DNA of 64,000 nt from Alkalihalobacillus sp. TS-13 (GCF_019720915.1 NZ_JAHKSI010000001.1:3286001-3350000); one strand, 5' to 3'; shown: positions 1-9,645, counted from the stretch's first letter. Notes: generated from the sequence alone by a model not told the origin. Translations and numbers: made by a program.

Positions 1-1164
1 GATTTGATTGCGCGAGATGTGGAGACATTCCGCGAAAAATATGGAATAGACGCGAAAATCCATCATGAAGTGACAAAAGTCGATACAGATGAAAAAAACG
101 TAAGCGGCCGTCATACGGAATCGGGTGAGACTTTTACATATACGTATGACCGCTTGCTTGTCGCGACTGGTGTGCGTCCGATTATTCCTGATTGGTATGG
201 GAAGGACTTGGACGGTGTCCATACACTCAAAACGATTCCCGATGCAAAAAAAATCATGGCAGATCTTGATCATGCTGTAAAACAGGTGACCATCATCGGA
301 GGGGGTTACATCGGTCTTGAAATGGCTGAGAGCTTTGTCCATCTTGGAAAAAAGGTCCGGATGATTGAGCGGAATGAACAATTGGCGAAAATTTTCGATG
401 AGGACATGGCGAGGCATATCCATGAAGAAGCTGAAAAGCATAGCATTGAGCTTTGTTTCAGTGAACAGGTAGAAGGTTTTCAAGGCGAAGGACATGTGAA
501 GTCTGTCATTACGGATAAAAATGAATATGCGTCGGATTTAGTACTGGTTGCGGTAGGTGTAAAACCGAATACGGATTTCCTGAAGGATACACTTGTACAT
601 TTGAATGAAAATGGCGCGGTCATTGTGGATGCTTATATGAAAACGAACGTAGAGGATGTTTATTCTGCTGGTGATTGCGCTACCCATTACCATCGGATCA
701 AACGCTTGAACGATCATATTCCTCTCGGTACGACCGCCAATAAACAAGGCCGGATCGCTGGTTTGAACATGATTAATAAACCGAAGGCATTCGAAGGAAT
801 CCTCGGGACGTCCGTAATCAAGTTCATGGATCTGACTCTAGGCAGGACAGGCGTTTCTGAGCGGGAAGCAAAGGCTTTGAACATACCTTACGATACGGTC
901 GTAACAGAAGCGAAAGATATAGCGGGTTATTATCCAGGAGCTGAAAAACTTCATGTAAAACTGTTGTACAATACAGAAAATCAAAGGATCATCGGCGGTC
1001 AGTTCATCGGAAAGCATGGTGTCGATAAACGAGTTGATGTCCTTGCGATGGCACTGTTCCATAAAATGTCGCTGCATGATCTCGAGGATCTGGACCTAAG
1101 TTATGCACCACCATACAACGGGGTTTGGGATCCAATCCAACAAGCCGCGAGAAGAGCAAAGTGA
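1..1164 (+). CDS. cdr: CoA-disulfide reductase / NADH oxidase family flavoprotein, N-terminus outside window
   Basis: FAD-dependent pyridine nucleotide-disulfide oxidoreductase, predicted to reduce CoA disulfide (or a related low-molecular-weight disulfide) with NAD(P)H in the cytosol. The reading frame is open from base 1, so the gene starts upstream. The fragment shows the NAD(P)H dinucleotide fold ([12 protein letters not shown], about residue 98-109 counting from the codon at base 4), the second FAD motif (SAGDCA, about 221-226) and a C-terminal dimerisation domain ending in [11 protein letters not shown], typical of CoA-disulfide reductases. Family members are about 445 residues, so roughly 55-60 residues, including the FAD-binding start and the active-site cysteine, lie off the window. 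No C-terminal rhodanese domain follows. A terminator sits 24 bp downstream. Family assignment is firm; the exact substrate is inferred. Confidence 0.85.
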   Translation, partial: DLIARDVETFREKYGIDAKIHHEVTKVDTDEKNVSGRHTESGETFTYTYDRLLVATGVRPIIPDWYGKDLDGVHTLKTIPDAKKIMADLDHAVKQVTIIGGGYIGLEMAESFVHLGKKVRMIERNEQLAKIFDEDMARHIHEEAEKHSIELCFSEQVEGFQGEGHVKSVITDKNEYASDLVLVAVGVKPNTDFLKDTLVHLNENGAVIVDAYMKTNVEDVYSAGDCATHYHRIKRLNDHIPLGTTANKQGRIAGLNMINKPKAFEGILGTSVIKFMDLTLGRTGVSEREAKALNIPYDTVVTEAKDIAGYYPGAEKLHVKLLYNTENQRIIGGQFIGKHGVDKRVDVLAMALFHKMSLHDLEDLDLSYAPPYNGVWDPIQQAARRAK

Positions 1165-1187
1165 TGTGATTAAATGATTTGGAGCGG

Positions 1188-1218
1188 AGAGGACTGGCTA
1201 CTCGTCAGTTCTCTTTTT
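1188..1218 (+). terminator. Rho-independent terminator after cdr
   Basis: AGAGGACTG (1188-1196) pairs with CAGTTCTCT (1206-1214), one G-U pair, followed by TTTTTAT. It lies 24 bp past the stop codon of the upstream gene. Confidence 0.75.
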
Positions 1219-1331
1219 ATTGATTTTTTGCTGACAACTTGGGAGTGAAACGGTGAGTTCATAGTAGCTCACTTGGGCAGAGGACAGTTTTGGGTTGGAC
1301 TGCTTGCCTAAAAGACCTTATTCCAAAAACT

Positions 1332-1415
1332 TTAGCGGACACGAGAGACGTTATTTTCGAAAAATCATTATGAATCCAGTGCCTTTTAGCCAAATAAGAG
1401 CTCTGGTGTCCATTA
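1332..1415. repeat. Family A element, two-site form
   Basis: One forward site (TTAGCGGACACGAGAGACG..., from 1332) and one inverted site (AAATAAGAGCTCTGGTGTCC..., from 1392) start exactly 60 bp apart. This equals the offset between the two central sites of the four-site copies at 12.5, 34.9 and 60.4 kb. The rest of the 1219-1490 interval shows no gene; the short open frame across it encodes only repeat-derived sequence. Confidence 0.8.
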
Positions 1416-1492
1416 GCTTTATCTTCATCGCTGTTGTGGATGACTGTAGTACACCGCTCATCCGTAGAATAGTTTCCCTATCCGAATAAATG

Positions 1493-1524
1493 AAGGGCCG
1501 ACCACAAAATGGCCGCCCTTTTAT
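1493..1524. terminator. Hairpin between convergent genes
   Basis: AAGGGCCGACCA (1493-1504) pairs with TGGCCGCCCTT (1510-1520) around a CAAAA loop. A short T run follows on the plus strand; on the minus strand it lies 37 bp past the stop of the lipoprotein gene. It is a plausible bidirectional terminator, although the T tract is weak on the minus strand. Confidence 0.5.
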
Positions 1525-1560
1525 AAGAAGATGGGAGTGCTCAAACCATCTTTCCCCTTA

Positions 1561-2028
1561 CTATTTCGAGTCCAAACGAAGGTGAAGGTGATACCTTGGG
1601 ACTGATATCTGAATGGCATCTTCGAGTTTATCTTTCAAAGCTTTACGCTCTTTTTTTGATAAATCCCGAGGAACATTGACATGGACCCAAGCATCGTTTC
1701 CGTTGATCGTAACGAACTGAGCGTTTCGTCCAGAAGCATCCTTAACGGCTTGACGAATTTTGTCCTGATCATCACTGATCGTAAAACGCTTGGAAGTCAA
1801 GTTACGATAGCTGTTCGGATTCTGGTTTGACTCGAAATTATATCTTCGATTCGGTTTCCTATTGGTCGCGTGATAATTAATGATCCCGTGACCTACGAGA
1901 GGATTTTTACTTTCTTTCGTTTCGTACGCAGACGGCTCTTTGCTTGCAATTTCCTCTGAGGTTGGAGGCTGCATAGGTGAACAAGCACCTAAAAGGACCG
2001 TCGCACTAAGAAAGATCGTTTTCTTCAA
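1561..2028 (-). CDS. YhcN/YlaJ-like small lipoprotein
   Basis: Predicted membrane-anchored lipoprotein of 155 residues. The N-terminus is a lipoprotein signal with the lipobox LGAC at about residues 13-16, so mature Cys16 would carry the lipid on the outer face of the membrane. The C-terminal half (ISDDQDKIRQAVKD... AQFVTINGNDAWVHVNV) has the alternating pattern of YhcN/YlaJ sporulation lipoproteins. I chose the TTG at 2028 because GGGGGTG lies 6 bp upstream of it; the longer GTG start at 2037 would sit inside that ribosome-binding site. It is monocistronic, convergent with the preceding gene. A role in spore formation or germination is inferred from the family only. Confidence 0.6.
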   Translation of the reverse strand: MKKTIFLSATVLLGACSPMQPPTSEEIASKEPSAYETKESKNPLVGHGIINYHATNRKPNRRYNFESNQNPNSYRNLTSKRFTISDDQDKIRQAVKDASGRNAQFVTINGNDAWVHVNVPRDLSKKERKALKDKLEDAIQISVPRYHLHLRLDSK

Positions 2029-2096
2029 AATAAACACCCCCGTAACCTTAGCATAACCAAATCCGATACGAATAAAGTGGGAATCGATGGGAATCC

Positions 2097-2251
2097 GTGC
2101 CTGGCACCGAAAAAGAAGTTATTGGTACCAAGGCTTCCCACCCGGTGCCTGGCACCATTTTAAATCCCTTCTCACCCAAGGGTTTTGGAAGTGTACCTGG
2201 CACCGATCAGAAATACAGTCATAGCAAGGCTTCTGAATAGGTGCCAGGCAC
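2097..2251. repeat. Family B repeat, four GTGCCTGGCACC sites
   Basis: Near-palindromic GTGCCTGGCACC or its variants start at 2097, 2145, 2193 and 2240 (spacing 48, 48, 47). The last is in the inverted form GGTGCCAGGCAC. Between sites the sequence is only partly conserved (an AAGGCTTC core recurs). A single module of the same kind is at 60332-60390. No gene is present between 2029 and 2310. Confidence 0.8.
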
Positions 2252-2265
2252 GCAATAAATGAATA

Positions 2266-2302
2266 AACCTGAGTGGAGTTATTTTTCCACTCAGGTTATC
2301 TT
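2266..2302 (-). terminator. Terminator after tdk
   Basis: AACCTGAGTGGA (2266-2277) and TCCACTCAGGTT (2286-2297) form a perfect 12-bp stem. It lies about 10 bp past the tdk stop codon. T-rich sequence follows on both strands, so it may work in both directions. Confidence 0.75.
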
Positions 2303-2310
2303 TTTATGAT

Positions 2311-2931
2311 TTATGCTTTTGTCGGTTGTGGTTGGTACTGCGATTTCATTCTGGGATGTTCTGGTACTTCATGACAATGCCTGCATCGAGGCTCGTACGA
2401 TTCTGAAGCACCAACTAATATGATCGGATCGTTATAGGATGCTGGTTTCCCGTCGATCAGTCGCTGTGTCCGGCTTGCTGGACTTCCGCACACCAGGCAA
2501 ACCGCATGGAGTTTCGTTACACTTTCAGCCAATGCCATGATTTCAGGAACCTGTCCGAACGGTTCTGCTCTGAAATCCTGATCAAGACCAGCCACGATCA
2601 CTCGCTTTCCATTGTTGGCAAGGAGCTGGATGACTTCGACGATTTTCTCGTCAAAGAACTGTACTTCATCGATTGCCACTACTTCTGTATCATACGAAAC
2701 AAGATTCGAAATATCCTCTGATCTTTTGACTGGTACAGCCATCACAGAGGTTCCGTTATGGGAAACGACTTCATCTTTGCTGTAGCGATCATCCAGTAAA
2801 GGCTTGAAAACCTGAACTTTTTGTTTACCGAACGTGGCACGTCGAACGCGTCGAATCAATTCCTCTGATTTTCCTGAAAACATACTGCCGCAGATCAGTT
2901 CGACCCATCCATTCTTCTTCATTACATACAT
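2311..2931 (-). CDS. tdk: Thymidine kinase
   Basis: Phosphorylates thymidine (and deoxyuridine) with ATP in the pyrimidine salvage pathway; cytosolic type II tetrameric kinase. The P-loop GSMFSGKS is at residues 15-22, the catalytic-base motif DEVQFF at 88-93, and the structural zinc cysteines are C145/C148 and C183/C186. The length (206) is slightly above the usual 190-200 because of a C-terminal tail. The start MYVMKKNGW matches the usual N-terminus and follows AAGGGAGA. It precedes its terminator and follows rpmE and rho on the same strand, as in B. subtilis. Confidence 0.95.
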   Translation of the reverse strand: MYVMKKNGWVELICGSMFSGKSEELIRRVRRATFGKQKVQVFKPLLDDRYSKDEVVSHNGTSVMAVPVKRSEDISNLVSYDTEVVAIDEVQFFDEKIVEVIQLLANNGKRVIVAGLDQDFRAEPFGQVPEIMALAESVTKLHAVCLVCGSPASRTQRLIDGKPASYNDPIILVGASESYEPRCRHCHEVPEHPRMKSQYQPQPTKA

Positions 2932-3048
2932 GCCCGTCTCTCCCTTTTTATCTTTATTAAAAACACGATATATAACTTCTCTTATGTATTCTTTTCTAAT
3001 GATAACAAATCATAAGCATGATGGACGAATTTATTTTTTGACCTCAAT

Positions 3049-3113
3049 AAAAAGTCTTGGCGTAGGCTGAGCCGTAGTCGCCCTTATATTGAAGAAAGTA
3101 TTTTCTTCAAATA
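3049..3113. repeat. Family E repeat, copy 1
   Basis: Contains GGCTGAGCC followed by a stretch with TATTGAAGAAAGTATTTT, shared with copies at 56904-56980 (full) and 37256-37306 (5' part only). It abuts the rpmE terminator. Function unknown. Confidence 0.65.
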
Positions 3114-3118
3114 GAAGT

Positions 3119-3156
3119 AAAAAACAGGCAGAAGGGCGTTCCCCTGCCTGTTTTAA
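3119..3156 (-). terminator. Terminator after rpmE
   Basis: On the minus strand AAAACAGGCAG pairs with CTGCCTGTTTT and runs into a T tract; it begins a few bases past the rpmE stop at 3161. Confidence 0.85.
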
Positions 3157-3160
3157 GACC

Positions 3161-3361
3161 TTATTTAAGGTTGTATTTTTTCTTAAAGCGATCAACACGT
3201 CCACCTGCGTCAGCAAACTTCTGACGACCTGTGTAGAACGGATGACATTCAGAACAAATTTCAACGCGAATATCTTCTTTTACTGAACCTGTTTCAAATT
3301 CATTTCCACAAGCACAAGAAACTTTCGCTGTTTTGTAATTTGGATGGATTGCTTGTTTCAT
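3161..3361 (-). CDS. rpmE: 50S ribosomal protein L31 (zinc-binding type)
   Basis: Structural protein of the large ribosomal subunit, 66 residues, the standard size. It is the cysteine-containing (C+) form: CAC near residues 16-18 and CSEC near 37-40 make the zinc site. The start [10 protein letters not shown] was chosen because AGGAGATG precedes this ATG at good spacing and it matches the family N-terminus; the longer upstream frame is not L31-like. The gene lies downstream of rho on the same strand and ends in its own terminator. In Bacillus the C+ form is the zinc-replete paralogue and is displaced by a C- form when zinc is short; no C- copy is in this window. Confidence 0.95.
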   Translation of the reverse strand: MKQAIHPNYKTAKVSCACGNEFETGSVKEDIRVEICSECHPFYTGRQKFADAGGRVDRFKKKYNLK

Positions 3362-3454
3362 CCTATTCATCTCCTTCTGCCCTGAACCCTTAAGGAACAG
3401 AGTTATTTGCACACATGAGGTAGTATACCAATTTTTTAAACAGATTTCAACAAC

Positions 3455-4735
3455 CTATTTGACGGTCATTTTCTTGCCCTGGCCGGACCGCTCTTTCTCG
3501 AACATGTGGAAAAATTCCTCGTTCGTTTTCGTTTTCTTGATGCGTCTCATGAAATGTTCGACGAAATCATAAGAATCGTCCATCGTCTTCCGGATTGCCC
3601 AAAGGTGCTCAAGATGCTCTTTGGCAATAAGCATTTCTTCTTTCCGTGTACCTGAACGGCGGATATCGATCGCAGGGAAGATCCGGCGTTCTGCAAGCTT
3701 CCGATCGAGATGGAGTTCCATGTTACCAGTCCCTTTGAACTCTTCATAAATGACGTCGTCCATACGAGAACCTGTTTCGACAAGCGCAGTTGCCAGAATC
3801 GTCAGGCTTCCGCCGTCCTCAATGTTACGCGCGGCACCGAAAAATCGCTTCGGCTTATGGAAAGCAGCTGGATCGATACCACCAGACAACGTCCTTCCAC
3901 TTGGCGGGATGACGAGGTTGTAAGCACGCGCAAGTCGAGTGATACTGTCCATCAAAATCACGACATCCTTCTTATGTTCGACAAGTCTCATCGCCCGTTC
4001 GAGCACAAGCTCAGCGACCTTGATATGGTTTTCAGGAACTTCATCGAACGTCGAACTGACGACATCTCCTTGAACAGAACGTTCGATGTCCGTCACTTCT
4101 TCCGGACGTTCATCGATCAATAGGACGATTAATTCGGCATCAGGGTGATTCGTCGTCACGCTATGCGCAATCTCTTTTAAAAGGGTCGTCTTACCAGCTT
4201 TAGGCGGGGCAACAACTAAACCACGCTGCCCGAAACCAACTGGAGAAATCATATCCATGACCCGTGTCGAAATATTTCTTGCTGAGGTTTCCAGCGTCAT
4301 CTTATCTTCAGGATATAAAGGCGTCAATGCTGGAAAATGGACACGTTCCTTCGCTGTATCCGGATCTTCACCGTTGACAGCCGCAACGTGCAACAGCCCG
4401 TAGTAACGCTCATTTTCTTTTGGAGGACGTACCTTACCAGAAACCTTGTCCCCATTTCTTAAATCGAACCGGCGGATTTGAGATGCTGAAATGTAGATAT
4501 CTTCAGAACTTGGAGAATAATTGATCGGTCGTAAAAATCCGAAACCTTCTGTCGGTATGACTTCCAAAATACCTTCCATGAACGAAAGATCTTCTTTTTC
4601 AGCTTGCGCTTTCAGAATCGCAAAAATCAATTCCCTTTTGGTCAACTTGCTATAGTATGAAATCTTCAGCTCTTTGGCTCTTTCATACAAATCCTTGAGT
4701 TTCATATTTTCTAATTGTGATAAATTTAACGACAT
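3455..4735 (-). CDS. rho: Transcription termination factor Rho
   Basis: RNA-dependent ATPase and helicase that ends untranslated transcripts. The 426-residue protein has the Rho N-terminal helix domain (about 8-45), the cold-shock-like RNA-binding domain with GFGFLRP (about 64-70), Walker [10 protein letters not shown] at 176-184 and Walker B VILMDS at about 259-264. The start [10 protein letters not shown] was preferred over an upstream in-frame ATG (4774) that lacks any ribosome-binding site and extends beyond family length; the site before the chosen start (GAGTGGTG) is itself weak. A candidate promoter is at 4990-5019. Some 255 bp separate that promoter from the start, room for leader-level control, which is known for rho in other bacteria. 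Confidence 0.95.
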   Translation of the reverse strand: MSLNLSQLENMKLKDLYERAKELKISYYSKLTKRELIFAILKAQAEKEDLSFMEGILEVIPTEGFGFLRPINYSPSSEDIYISASQIRRFDLRNGDKVSGKVRPPKENERYYGLLHVAAVNGEDPDTAKERVHFPALTPLYPEDKMTLETSARNISTRVMDMISPVGFGQRGLVVAPPKAGKTTLLKEIAHSVTTNHPDAELIVLLIDERPEEVTDIERSVQGDVVSSTFDEVPENHIKVAELVLERAMRLVEHKKDVVILMDSITRLARAYNLVIPPSGRTLSGGIDPAAFHKPKRFFGAARNIEDGGSLTILATALVETGSRMDDVIYEEFKGTGNMELHLDRKLAERRIFPAIDIRRSGTRKEEMLIAKEHLEHLWAIRKTMDDSYDFVEHFMRRIKKTKTNEEFFHMFEKERSGQGKKMTVK

Positions 4736-4828
4736 AGTACACCACTCTTCACGCGTATTTAAATTATAGATCAAGGCAAGAATAACGCCTTCATATATTA
4801 GGCACTGTTAAAGTCCATTGTTTATGTT

Positions 4829-4852
4829 TGCGAAATTCACTCGCGAATTTCA
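4829..4852. repeat. Minimal family C remnant
   Basis: GCGAAATTCACT is followed directly by CGCGAATTTCAC. The left and right tips of a family C hairpin are joined with the body missing, which looks like a deletion scar. It lies in the rho leader region. Nothing else is recognised between 4736 and 5025 apart from the promoter candidate. Confidence 0.5.
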
Positions 4853-4989
4853 CTAAAACTATGTTAACGGCGCCAAAGAATAAAAGTTTGTTTTGGAACG
4901 TTCTCTAAAGACTTGGAAGGAAAGAAACGTTTTACAGAAGTGTTGTAAAAGAAGTATGTTGATGAAGCAAAAAATCAATAGATACATAT

Positions 4990-5019
4990 ATTCTACCCAA
5001 ATATGACCACAATAATCAA
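4990..5019 (-). promoter_or_regulatory. Candidate sigma-A promoter for rho
   Basis: On the minus strand TTGATT (5019-5014) and TAGAAT (4995-4990) are separated by 18 bp, upstream of rho. Found by pattern only. Confidence 0.4.
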
Positions 5020-5025
5020 GAGAAT

Positions 5026-5055
5026 CACAATGCTGTCAGGTTAAACAGCATTGTG
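5026..5055 (-). terminator. Hairpin after glpX
   Basis: CACAATGCTGT (5026-5036) and ACAGCATTGTG (5045-5055) form a perfect 11-bp stem 10 bp past the glpX stop. The following T tract is poor, so termination may be weak or assisted. Confidence 0.6.
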
Positions 5056-5065
5056 TCTTGAAAAT

Positions 5066-6034
5066 TCAGGGTTTGATCACTAGATTCGGCTTCTTTTTCA
5101 AGCTGTGCTTTCCATCGATAAAACGGACTGTTCCAGACTTCGCTCTCATGACCACAGACTGCGTCGTACCCACAGTGCCTTTGAACCGGACACCTTTCAG
5201 CAACTCACCGTCTGTTACACCTGTCGCAGCAAAGATCGCATCATCACCCTTTACGATGTCCTCCATACGGAGAACACGGTGGATGTCTTCAATTCCCATC
5301 TTTTTGCAACGGGCAAGCTCTTCATCTGTGTGTGGAAGGAGTTTCCCTTGAAGCTCTCCTCCCAGGCATTTAAGCGCAACAGCTGCCAGCACACCTTCTG
5401 GCGCACCACCGCTGCCTAGCAAAATATCAACACCTGTATCATCAAAAGCAGTATTGATCGCTGCAGCGACATCTCCATCCTGGATAAGCTTGATCCGAGC
5501 TCCGGCATCGCGGACTTCTTGAATCAGCTTCTCGTGACGCTTACGGTTTAAAATAACAGCAACGATATCCTCGATGTCTTTATTTTTCGCCTTTGCAACC
5601 GCTTGAAGATTGTCCGCCACCGAAGCATCGATATCAACCATACCAACCGCTTCAGGGCCGACGGCGATTTTATCCATATACATATCTGGTGCATGCAGTA
5701 AATTCCCGTGATCGGCAATCGCAAGGACTGCTAATGCATTCCAAGTTCCATTCGCAACAATATTCGTTCCTTCCAGGGGGTCAACAGCCACATCGACACG
5801 CGGTCCGTAACCCGTACCCAGCTTTTCTCCGATATAAAGCATAGGCGCTTCGTCCATTTCTCCCTCTCCAATGACGACCGTACCTTTCATTGGAACAGTA
5901 TCGAACACATCACGCATTGCCGAAGTCGCAGCATCGTCAGCTTCTTCTTTCCGACCTCTTCCCATCCAACGGGCAGATGCAAGTGCAGCTGCTTCCGTCA
6001 CACGGACAAGTTCCATGGATAAACTTCTCTCCAT
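5066..6034 (-). CDS. glpX: Class II fructose-1,6-bisphosphatase
   Basis: Hydrolyses fructose 1,6-bisphosphate to fructose 6-phosphate in gluconeogenesis; Mn2+-dependent, cytosolic. Metal and substrate motifs are clear: [11 protein letters not shown] at 55-65 and DPLEGTN at 85-91. The length is 322 residues and the N-terminus [12 protein letters not shown] is the usual one, preceded by a purine-rich site (GGGGGAGAAAGG). The downstream neighbour is rho and the upstream neighbour murAB, the same order as ywjI-rho in B. subtilis. Confidence 0.95.
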   Translation of the reverse strand: MERSLSMELVRVTEAAALASARWMGRGRKEEADDAATSAMRDVFDTVPMKGTVVIGEGEMDEAPMLYIGEKLGTGYGPRVDVAVDPLEGTNIVANGTWNALAVLAIADHGNLLHAPDMYMDKIAVGPEAVGMVDIDASVADNLQAVAKAKNKDIEDIVAVILNRKRHEKLIQEVRDAGARIKLIQDGDVAAAINTAFDDTGVDILLGSGGAPEGVLAAVALKCLGGELQGKLLPHTDEELARCKKMGIEDIHRVLRMEDIVKGDDAIFAATGVTDGELLKGVRFKGTVGTTQSVVMRAKSGTVRFIDGKHSLKKKPNLVIKP

Positions 6035-6138
6035 AACCTTTCTCCCCCTATAAAAGCTATTTGAAAAGGCTCTAACATACTTGAAAATTGTTTTTTGCGA
6101 AATTCAAAGCCTTAAAAAAACAGTTATGTCTTAAGTTG

Positions 6139-6420
6139 ATGAGTAACGACCACTGCCTAGAACCGTTACATCCTGCGCCTGCAGTTACTCGCCGCAACAT
6201 TGCTTCGATGTCAAGCAAGTCCGAAATTTTGTGACAACGGCAGTACTAGAACGTACTGTTCGTTTTGAAAATCCGACGTTTATCATCCTTCGTTATATCA
6301 ACTAATTAGAAACAAGGAGTTCGAGGCACGATGGTTTTGAGGACCGAAGTGTATCGTGTTAATACATGAGGACCGGAAAAACCAAGTAACGACGAAATCC
6401 GACGTTTATCATTCGTTGTT
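6139..6420. repeat. Family D element, long copy
   Basis: A 280-bp stretch shares most of its length with 22128-22277. Landmarks are GAGGACCGGAAAAACCAAG, the block TCCGACGTTTATCATTCG and ACATCYTGCGCCTG. The TCCGACGTTTATCAT block occurs twice here (about 6271 and 6400). On the minus strand the element begins 3-4 bp after the murAB stop codon. No gene is seen in 6035-6423. Confidence 0.75.
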
Positions 6421-6423
6421 AGA

Positions 6424-7710
6424 CTAAGATTGATTAACCTCATCCAACTCTTCAATATCAAAATTCTCACGCCATACTTTTGCACCTAGTCCTTTGAGCT
6501 TTTCGACCAGATTCTCATACCCTCGGTCAACATGCTCGAGGTTAGAGATTTCTGTAATACCTTTTGCCATCAGACCAGCTACAATGAGCGATGCCCCAGC
6601 GCGTAGATCAGAAGCTTTCACTTTTGCACCTTCGAGTGGTGTCGGTCCGTTGATGATCGCTGACCGGCCTTCTACTTTTACGTTGGCACCCATCCGTCTC
6701 AGCTCGTCGATATGTTTAAAACGTGAGCTATATATTGTATCGGTTACAATACTCGTTCCTTCAGTGCTTGTTAATAATGCAGTGAACGGCTGTTGCAAAT
6801 CGGTAGCAAAGCCCGGATAGACAAGTGTCTTGATATCTACGCTGTTCAGTTTGCTGCCGCGGCGGACGAAAACCGTGTCATCCGCTTGGTCAATATGGAC
6901 ACCCATTTCACGCAGCTTCGCAATCAATGACTCCAGGTGAAGCGGGATGACGTTATCAATCGTGACTCCGTTCCCCATTGCAGCTGCCATGATCATATAA
7001 GTCCCTGCTTCGATTCTGTCAGGGATGATCGAATGACGACAGCCGTGCAAGGATTCAACACCATCGATCCGAATGACATCCGTTCCGGCACCTTTGATTT
7101 TTGCACCCATGCTGGAAAGTAGAGTAGCGACATCAATGATTTCAGGTTCTTTAGCCGCATTTTCAATGATTGTCCTGCCTTTTGCACGAACTGCCGCAAG
7201 CATGATGTTAATCGTCGCACCGACACTTACAACATCGAGATAGATTCGGGCGCCGACGAGTTCATCTGCACGCAAATAGATCGCACCCTGTTCGTTCGTT
7301 ACTCTTGCGCCGAGTGCTTGAAAACCTTTTATATGTTGATCAATCGGACGAGGGCCCAAGTTACACCCGCCAGGGAGTCCGATGACTGCTTTTTTGAATC
7401 GTCCAAGCATGGCCCCCATCAAATAATAGGATGCTCTCAGCTTTTTCACTTTCCCATTCGGAAGTGGCATGGAAATCATGTTTTCTGGATGTACAGTAAG
7501 GGTGTTATCTTCTAAGTGCACTTCCCCACCGATGTCTTCTAGTAAGTCGCGTAAGATGCCCACATCCGAGATGCTTGGGAGATGGTCGATCGTAACAGTC
7601 GAATCAGCTAGAATGGCAGCCGGGATCAAAGCGACCGCACTGTTCTTCGCTCCGCTGATCTGAACCGTACCTTCTAGGGGATGTCCTCCCTCGATCATTA
7701 ATTTCTCCAT
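6424..7710 (-). CDS. murAB: UDP-N-acetylglucosamine 1-carboxyvinyltransferase (MurAB/MurZ type)
   Basis: Transfers enolpyruvate from PEP to UDP-GlcNAc, the first committed step of peptidoglycan precursor synthesis. Catalytic residues are visible: K22-N23 in SGAKNS and the fosfomycin-reactive Cys116 in [10 protein letters not shown]. Length 428, normal. The position next to tal and fba identifies it as the second MurA paralogue of firmicutes (murAB/murZ); the primary murAA is normally elsewhere. The start is ATG with an upstream GGGAGAAAG. The 3' end abuts a family D repeat instead of an ordinary terminator. Confidence 0.93.
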   Translation of the reverse strand: MEKLMIEGGHPLEGTVQISGAKNSAVALIPAAILADSTVTIDHLPSISDVGILRDLLEDIGGEVHLEDNTLTVHPENMISMPLPNGKVKKLRASYYLMGAMLGRFKKAVIGLPGGCNLGPRPIDQHIKGFQALGARVTNEQGAIYLRADELVGARIYLDVVSVGATINIMLAAVRAKGRTIIENAAKEPEIIDVATLLSSMGAKIKGAGTDVIRIDGVESLHGCRHSIIPDRIEAGTYMIMAAAMGNGVTIDNVIPLHLESLIAKLREMGVHIDQADDTVFVRRGSKLNSVDIKTLVYPGFATDLQQPFTALLTSTEGTSIVTDTIYSSRFKHIDELRRMGANVKVEGRSAIINGPTPLEGAKVKASDLRAGASLIVAGLMAKGITEISNLEHVDRGYENLVEKLKGLGAKVWRENFDIEELDEVNQS

Positions 7711-7831
7711 TGCTTTCTCCCTTCTTCGCCTTCTGAAAAATCAAGAATTCAAAAACTGTAATCGTTAGTGTAAGCAAAAATTCTATTTTTATCCAATATT
7801 TTCCGTATTGGTATATATTCGAATGCTAAAA

Positions 7832-8482
7832 TCAGCTTTTATTTTGACTATTGTTCCAATCTGCCAAAAACTTTTCAATCCCCTGGTCCGTCAATGGATG
7901 ATTCATCAATTGGGATAAGACCTTTGAGGGGATGGTTGCGATATGAGCGCCTCTGAGTGCCGCTTCCGTCACATGAATTGGGTTGCGGATAGAAGCTGCT
8001 ATGATTTGTGATTCGATTTTATGGACATTGAAGATTTCCGCGATTTCCGAAATCAGCGATAAACCGTCCTGTCCGATATCATCCAACCTACCTAAAAATG
8101 GAGACACATAAGTAGCCCCAGCACGTGCAGCCAGCAAAGCCTGGTTCGCTGAGAAAATTAATGTAACGTTCGTTTTGATACCCAACTCAGTGAACGTTTT
8201 AACCGCTTTCAATCCATCTTTAGTCATTGGCACTTTGACTGTGATGTTAGGTGCGATCGCTGCAAGCTCTTTCCCCTCTTCAACCATTTCATCATAAGTC
8301 AATCCGATTACTTCAGCACTGACAGATTCTGATACGATCGAAGTTATTTCCTTCAAGCGCTCGTGAAAATCTACACCTTCTTTAGCAATTAATGATGGAT
8401 TCGTCGTCACACCGCCCAGTATTCCAAGCTCATTTACTTCGCGGATTTCATCAATATTCGCAGTATCAATAAAGAATTTCAT
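7832..8482 (-). CDS. tal: Transaldolase / fructose-6-phosphate aldolase-like protein
   Basis: Small class I aldolase of the transaldolase superfamily, moving a dihydroxyacetone unit between sugar phosphates in the pentose phosphate pathway. The Schiff-base lysine is K83 in TVKVPM; D6 and TTNPS (26-30) are also in place. It has 216 residues, the short subtype of B. subtilis YwjH. The ATG at 8482 was chosen because AAGGAG lies 10 bp upstream; the longer GTG start overlaps that site. It lies between murAB and fba, a conserved order. Transaldolase and fructose-6-phosphate aldolase activity cannot be told apart by eye. Confidence 0.9.
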   Translation of the reverse strand: MKFFIDTANIDEIREVNELGILGGVTTNPSLIAKEGVDFHERLKEITSIVSESVSAEVIGLTYDEMVEEGKELAAIAPNITVKVPMTKDGLKAVKTFTELGIKTNVTLIFSANQALLAARAGATYVSPFLGRLDDIGQDGLSLISEIAEIFNVHKIESQIIAASIRNPIHVTEAALRGAHIATIPSKVLSQLMNHPLTDQGIEKFLADWNNSQNKS

Positions 8483-8577
8483 AGGATGTATCACTCCTTA
8501 TATCTATAAAACTTTCGTTTATGCATCTAAAAATTAGTGGGTTTTGTTTCTAGTGAGGGAAGGTCCAACCAATGTTT

Positions 8578-8757
8578 TAAGAGGTTGACTCATGGATGCC
8601 TGACATCGCCATCCCTTTACAACCAAGCTTCAATGAATCAGACTCCTCCATTTTAACATCAATTTTGTTTAAGATGTTGGTTTTGGAGGTTTCTGACTAT
8701 TTGTGAAGCCGTTGGGCTGGAGGTGCCTGACATTTGTTTCGTGAGTCAACCCCTTAG
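8578..8757. repeat. 180-bp imperfect long hairpin between tal and fba
   Basis: The outer arms GGTTGACTCA (about 8583) and TGAGTCAACC (about 8742) are inverted. Complementarity continues inward through the AAGCTTCA/TGAAGCC and CCTCCA/TGGAGG blocks to a loop near 8670. It occupies most of the 299-bp gap and may serve as the fba 3' terminator or a processing site. It carries TGCCTGACA, reminiscent of family B. Confidence 0.65.
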
Positions 8758-8781
8758 TCATCAGTCTATCGTCATTTCAAT

Positions 8782-9645
8782 TTATGCTTTGTTTGAAGAA
8801 CCGAATTCACGCATTTTACCTTTTACCGTTTCCTTGATTGCATCGCGTGCAGGTCCTAGGTATTTACGAGGGTCATACAATTCTGGTTTTTCAGCAAGTA
8901 CTTCACGTACTGCTTTTGAAGCTGAGAGTTGGCTTTCAGTGTTGACGTTGATTTTAGAGTGTCCAAATGAAATAGCCTTCTTGACATCAGCTGTCGGGAT
9001 GCCTGTTCCACCGTGAAGAACAAGTGGTACACCTGTCAATTCACTGATTTCCTTCATACGATCGAATCCAAGGTTAGGCTCTCCTTTATAAGGACCGTGG
9101 ACAGATCCTAATGCTGGTGCGAAACAATCGACACCTGTTTCACGGATAAGCTGATCGCATTCAGCTGGGATTGCGTATGCTGCTTCAGCATCGTCAACGA
9201 TCAAGTCATCTTCCTGTCCGCCGATACGTCCAAGTTCTGCTTCTACAGAAACACCAACCGCATGAGCAACTTCAACGACTTTTTTCGTTAGAGCGATGTT
9301 TTCTTCAAGCGGATGATGAGATCCGTCGATCATGACAGAAGTGAATCCTGCATGAATTGCTTCCACACATTTTTCGAAGCTTGAACCGTGGTCAAGATGG
9401 ATAGCTACAGGAACATTTACATTGTATTCTTCCATCAGGGATTCAACTAGATTGACAACCGTCTTGAATCCACCCATATAACGGGCAGCACCTTCTGAAA
9501 CCCCACAGATAAGAGGAGATTTTTCCTCTTCAGCAGCCTGAAGTATCGCTTGTGTAAACTCCAGGTTGTTCAGGTTGTATTGTCCTACTGCATATCCTTC
9601 TGCTTTTGCTTTTTCGAGCATTTCCTTCATTGAAACTAAAGGCAT
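8782..9645 (-). CDS. fba: Class II fructose-bisphosphate aldolase
   Basis: Zn2+-dependent cleavage of fructose 1,6-bisphosphate into DHAP and glyceraldehyde 3-phosphate; central glycolysis. Zinc ligands and catalytic residues: D85 and H86 (HLDHGSS), E137 (AELG), H183 (SVHGPY), H211 (HGGTG). Length 287. The ATG at 9645 is chosen, [10 protein letters not shown], with AAGGAGG 9 bp upstream; the TTG two codons earlier is too close to that site. It is followed by tal and preceded by spo0F, as in B. subtilis. Confidence 0.96.
   Translation of the reverse strand: MPLVSMKEMLEKAKAEGYAVGQYNLNNLEFTQAILQAAEEEKSPLICGVSEGAARYMGGFKTVVNLVESLMEEYNVNVPVAIHLDHGSSFEKCVEAIHAGFTSVMIDGSHHPLEENIALTKKVVEVAHAVGVSVEAELGRIGGQEDDLIVDDAEAAYAIPAECDQLIRETGVDCFAPALGSVHGPYKGEPNLGFDRMKEISELTGVPLVLHGGTGIPTADVKKAISFGHSKINVNTESQLSASKAVREVLAEKPELYDPRKYLGPARDAIKETVKGKMREFGSSNKA

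Noticed and set aside
1295-1489. 64-codon open frame after cdr
   Set aside because: Runs through a family A element; no ribosome-binding site.
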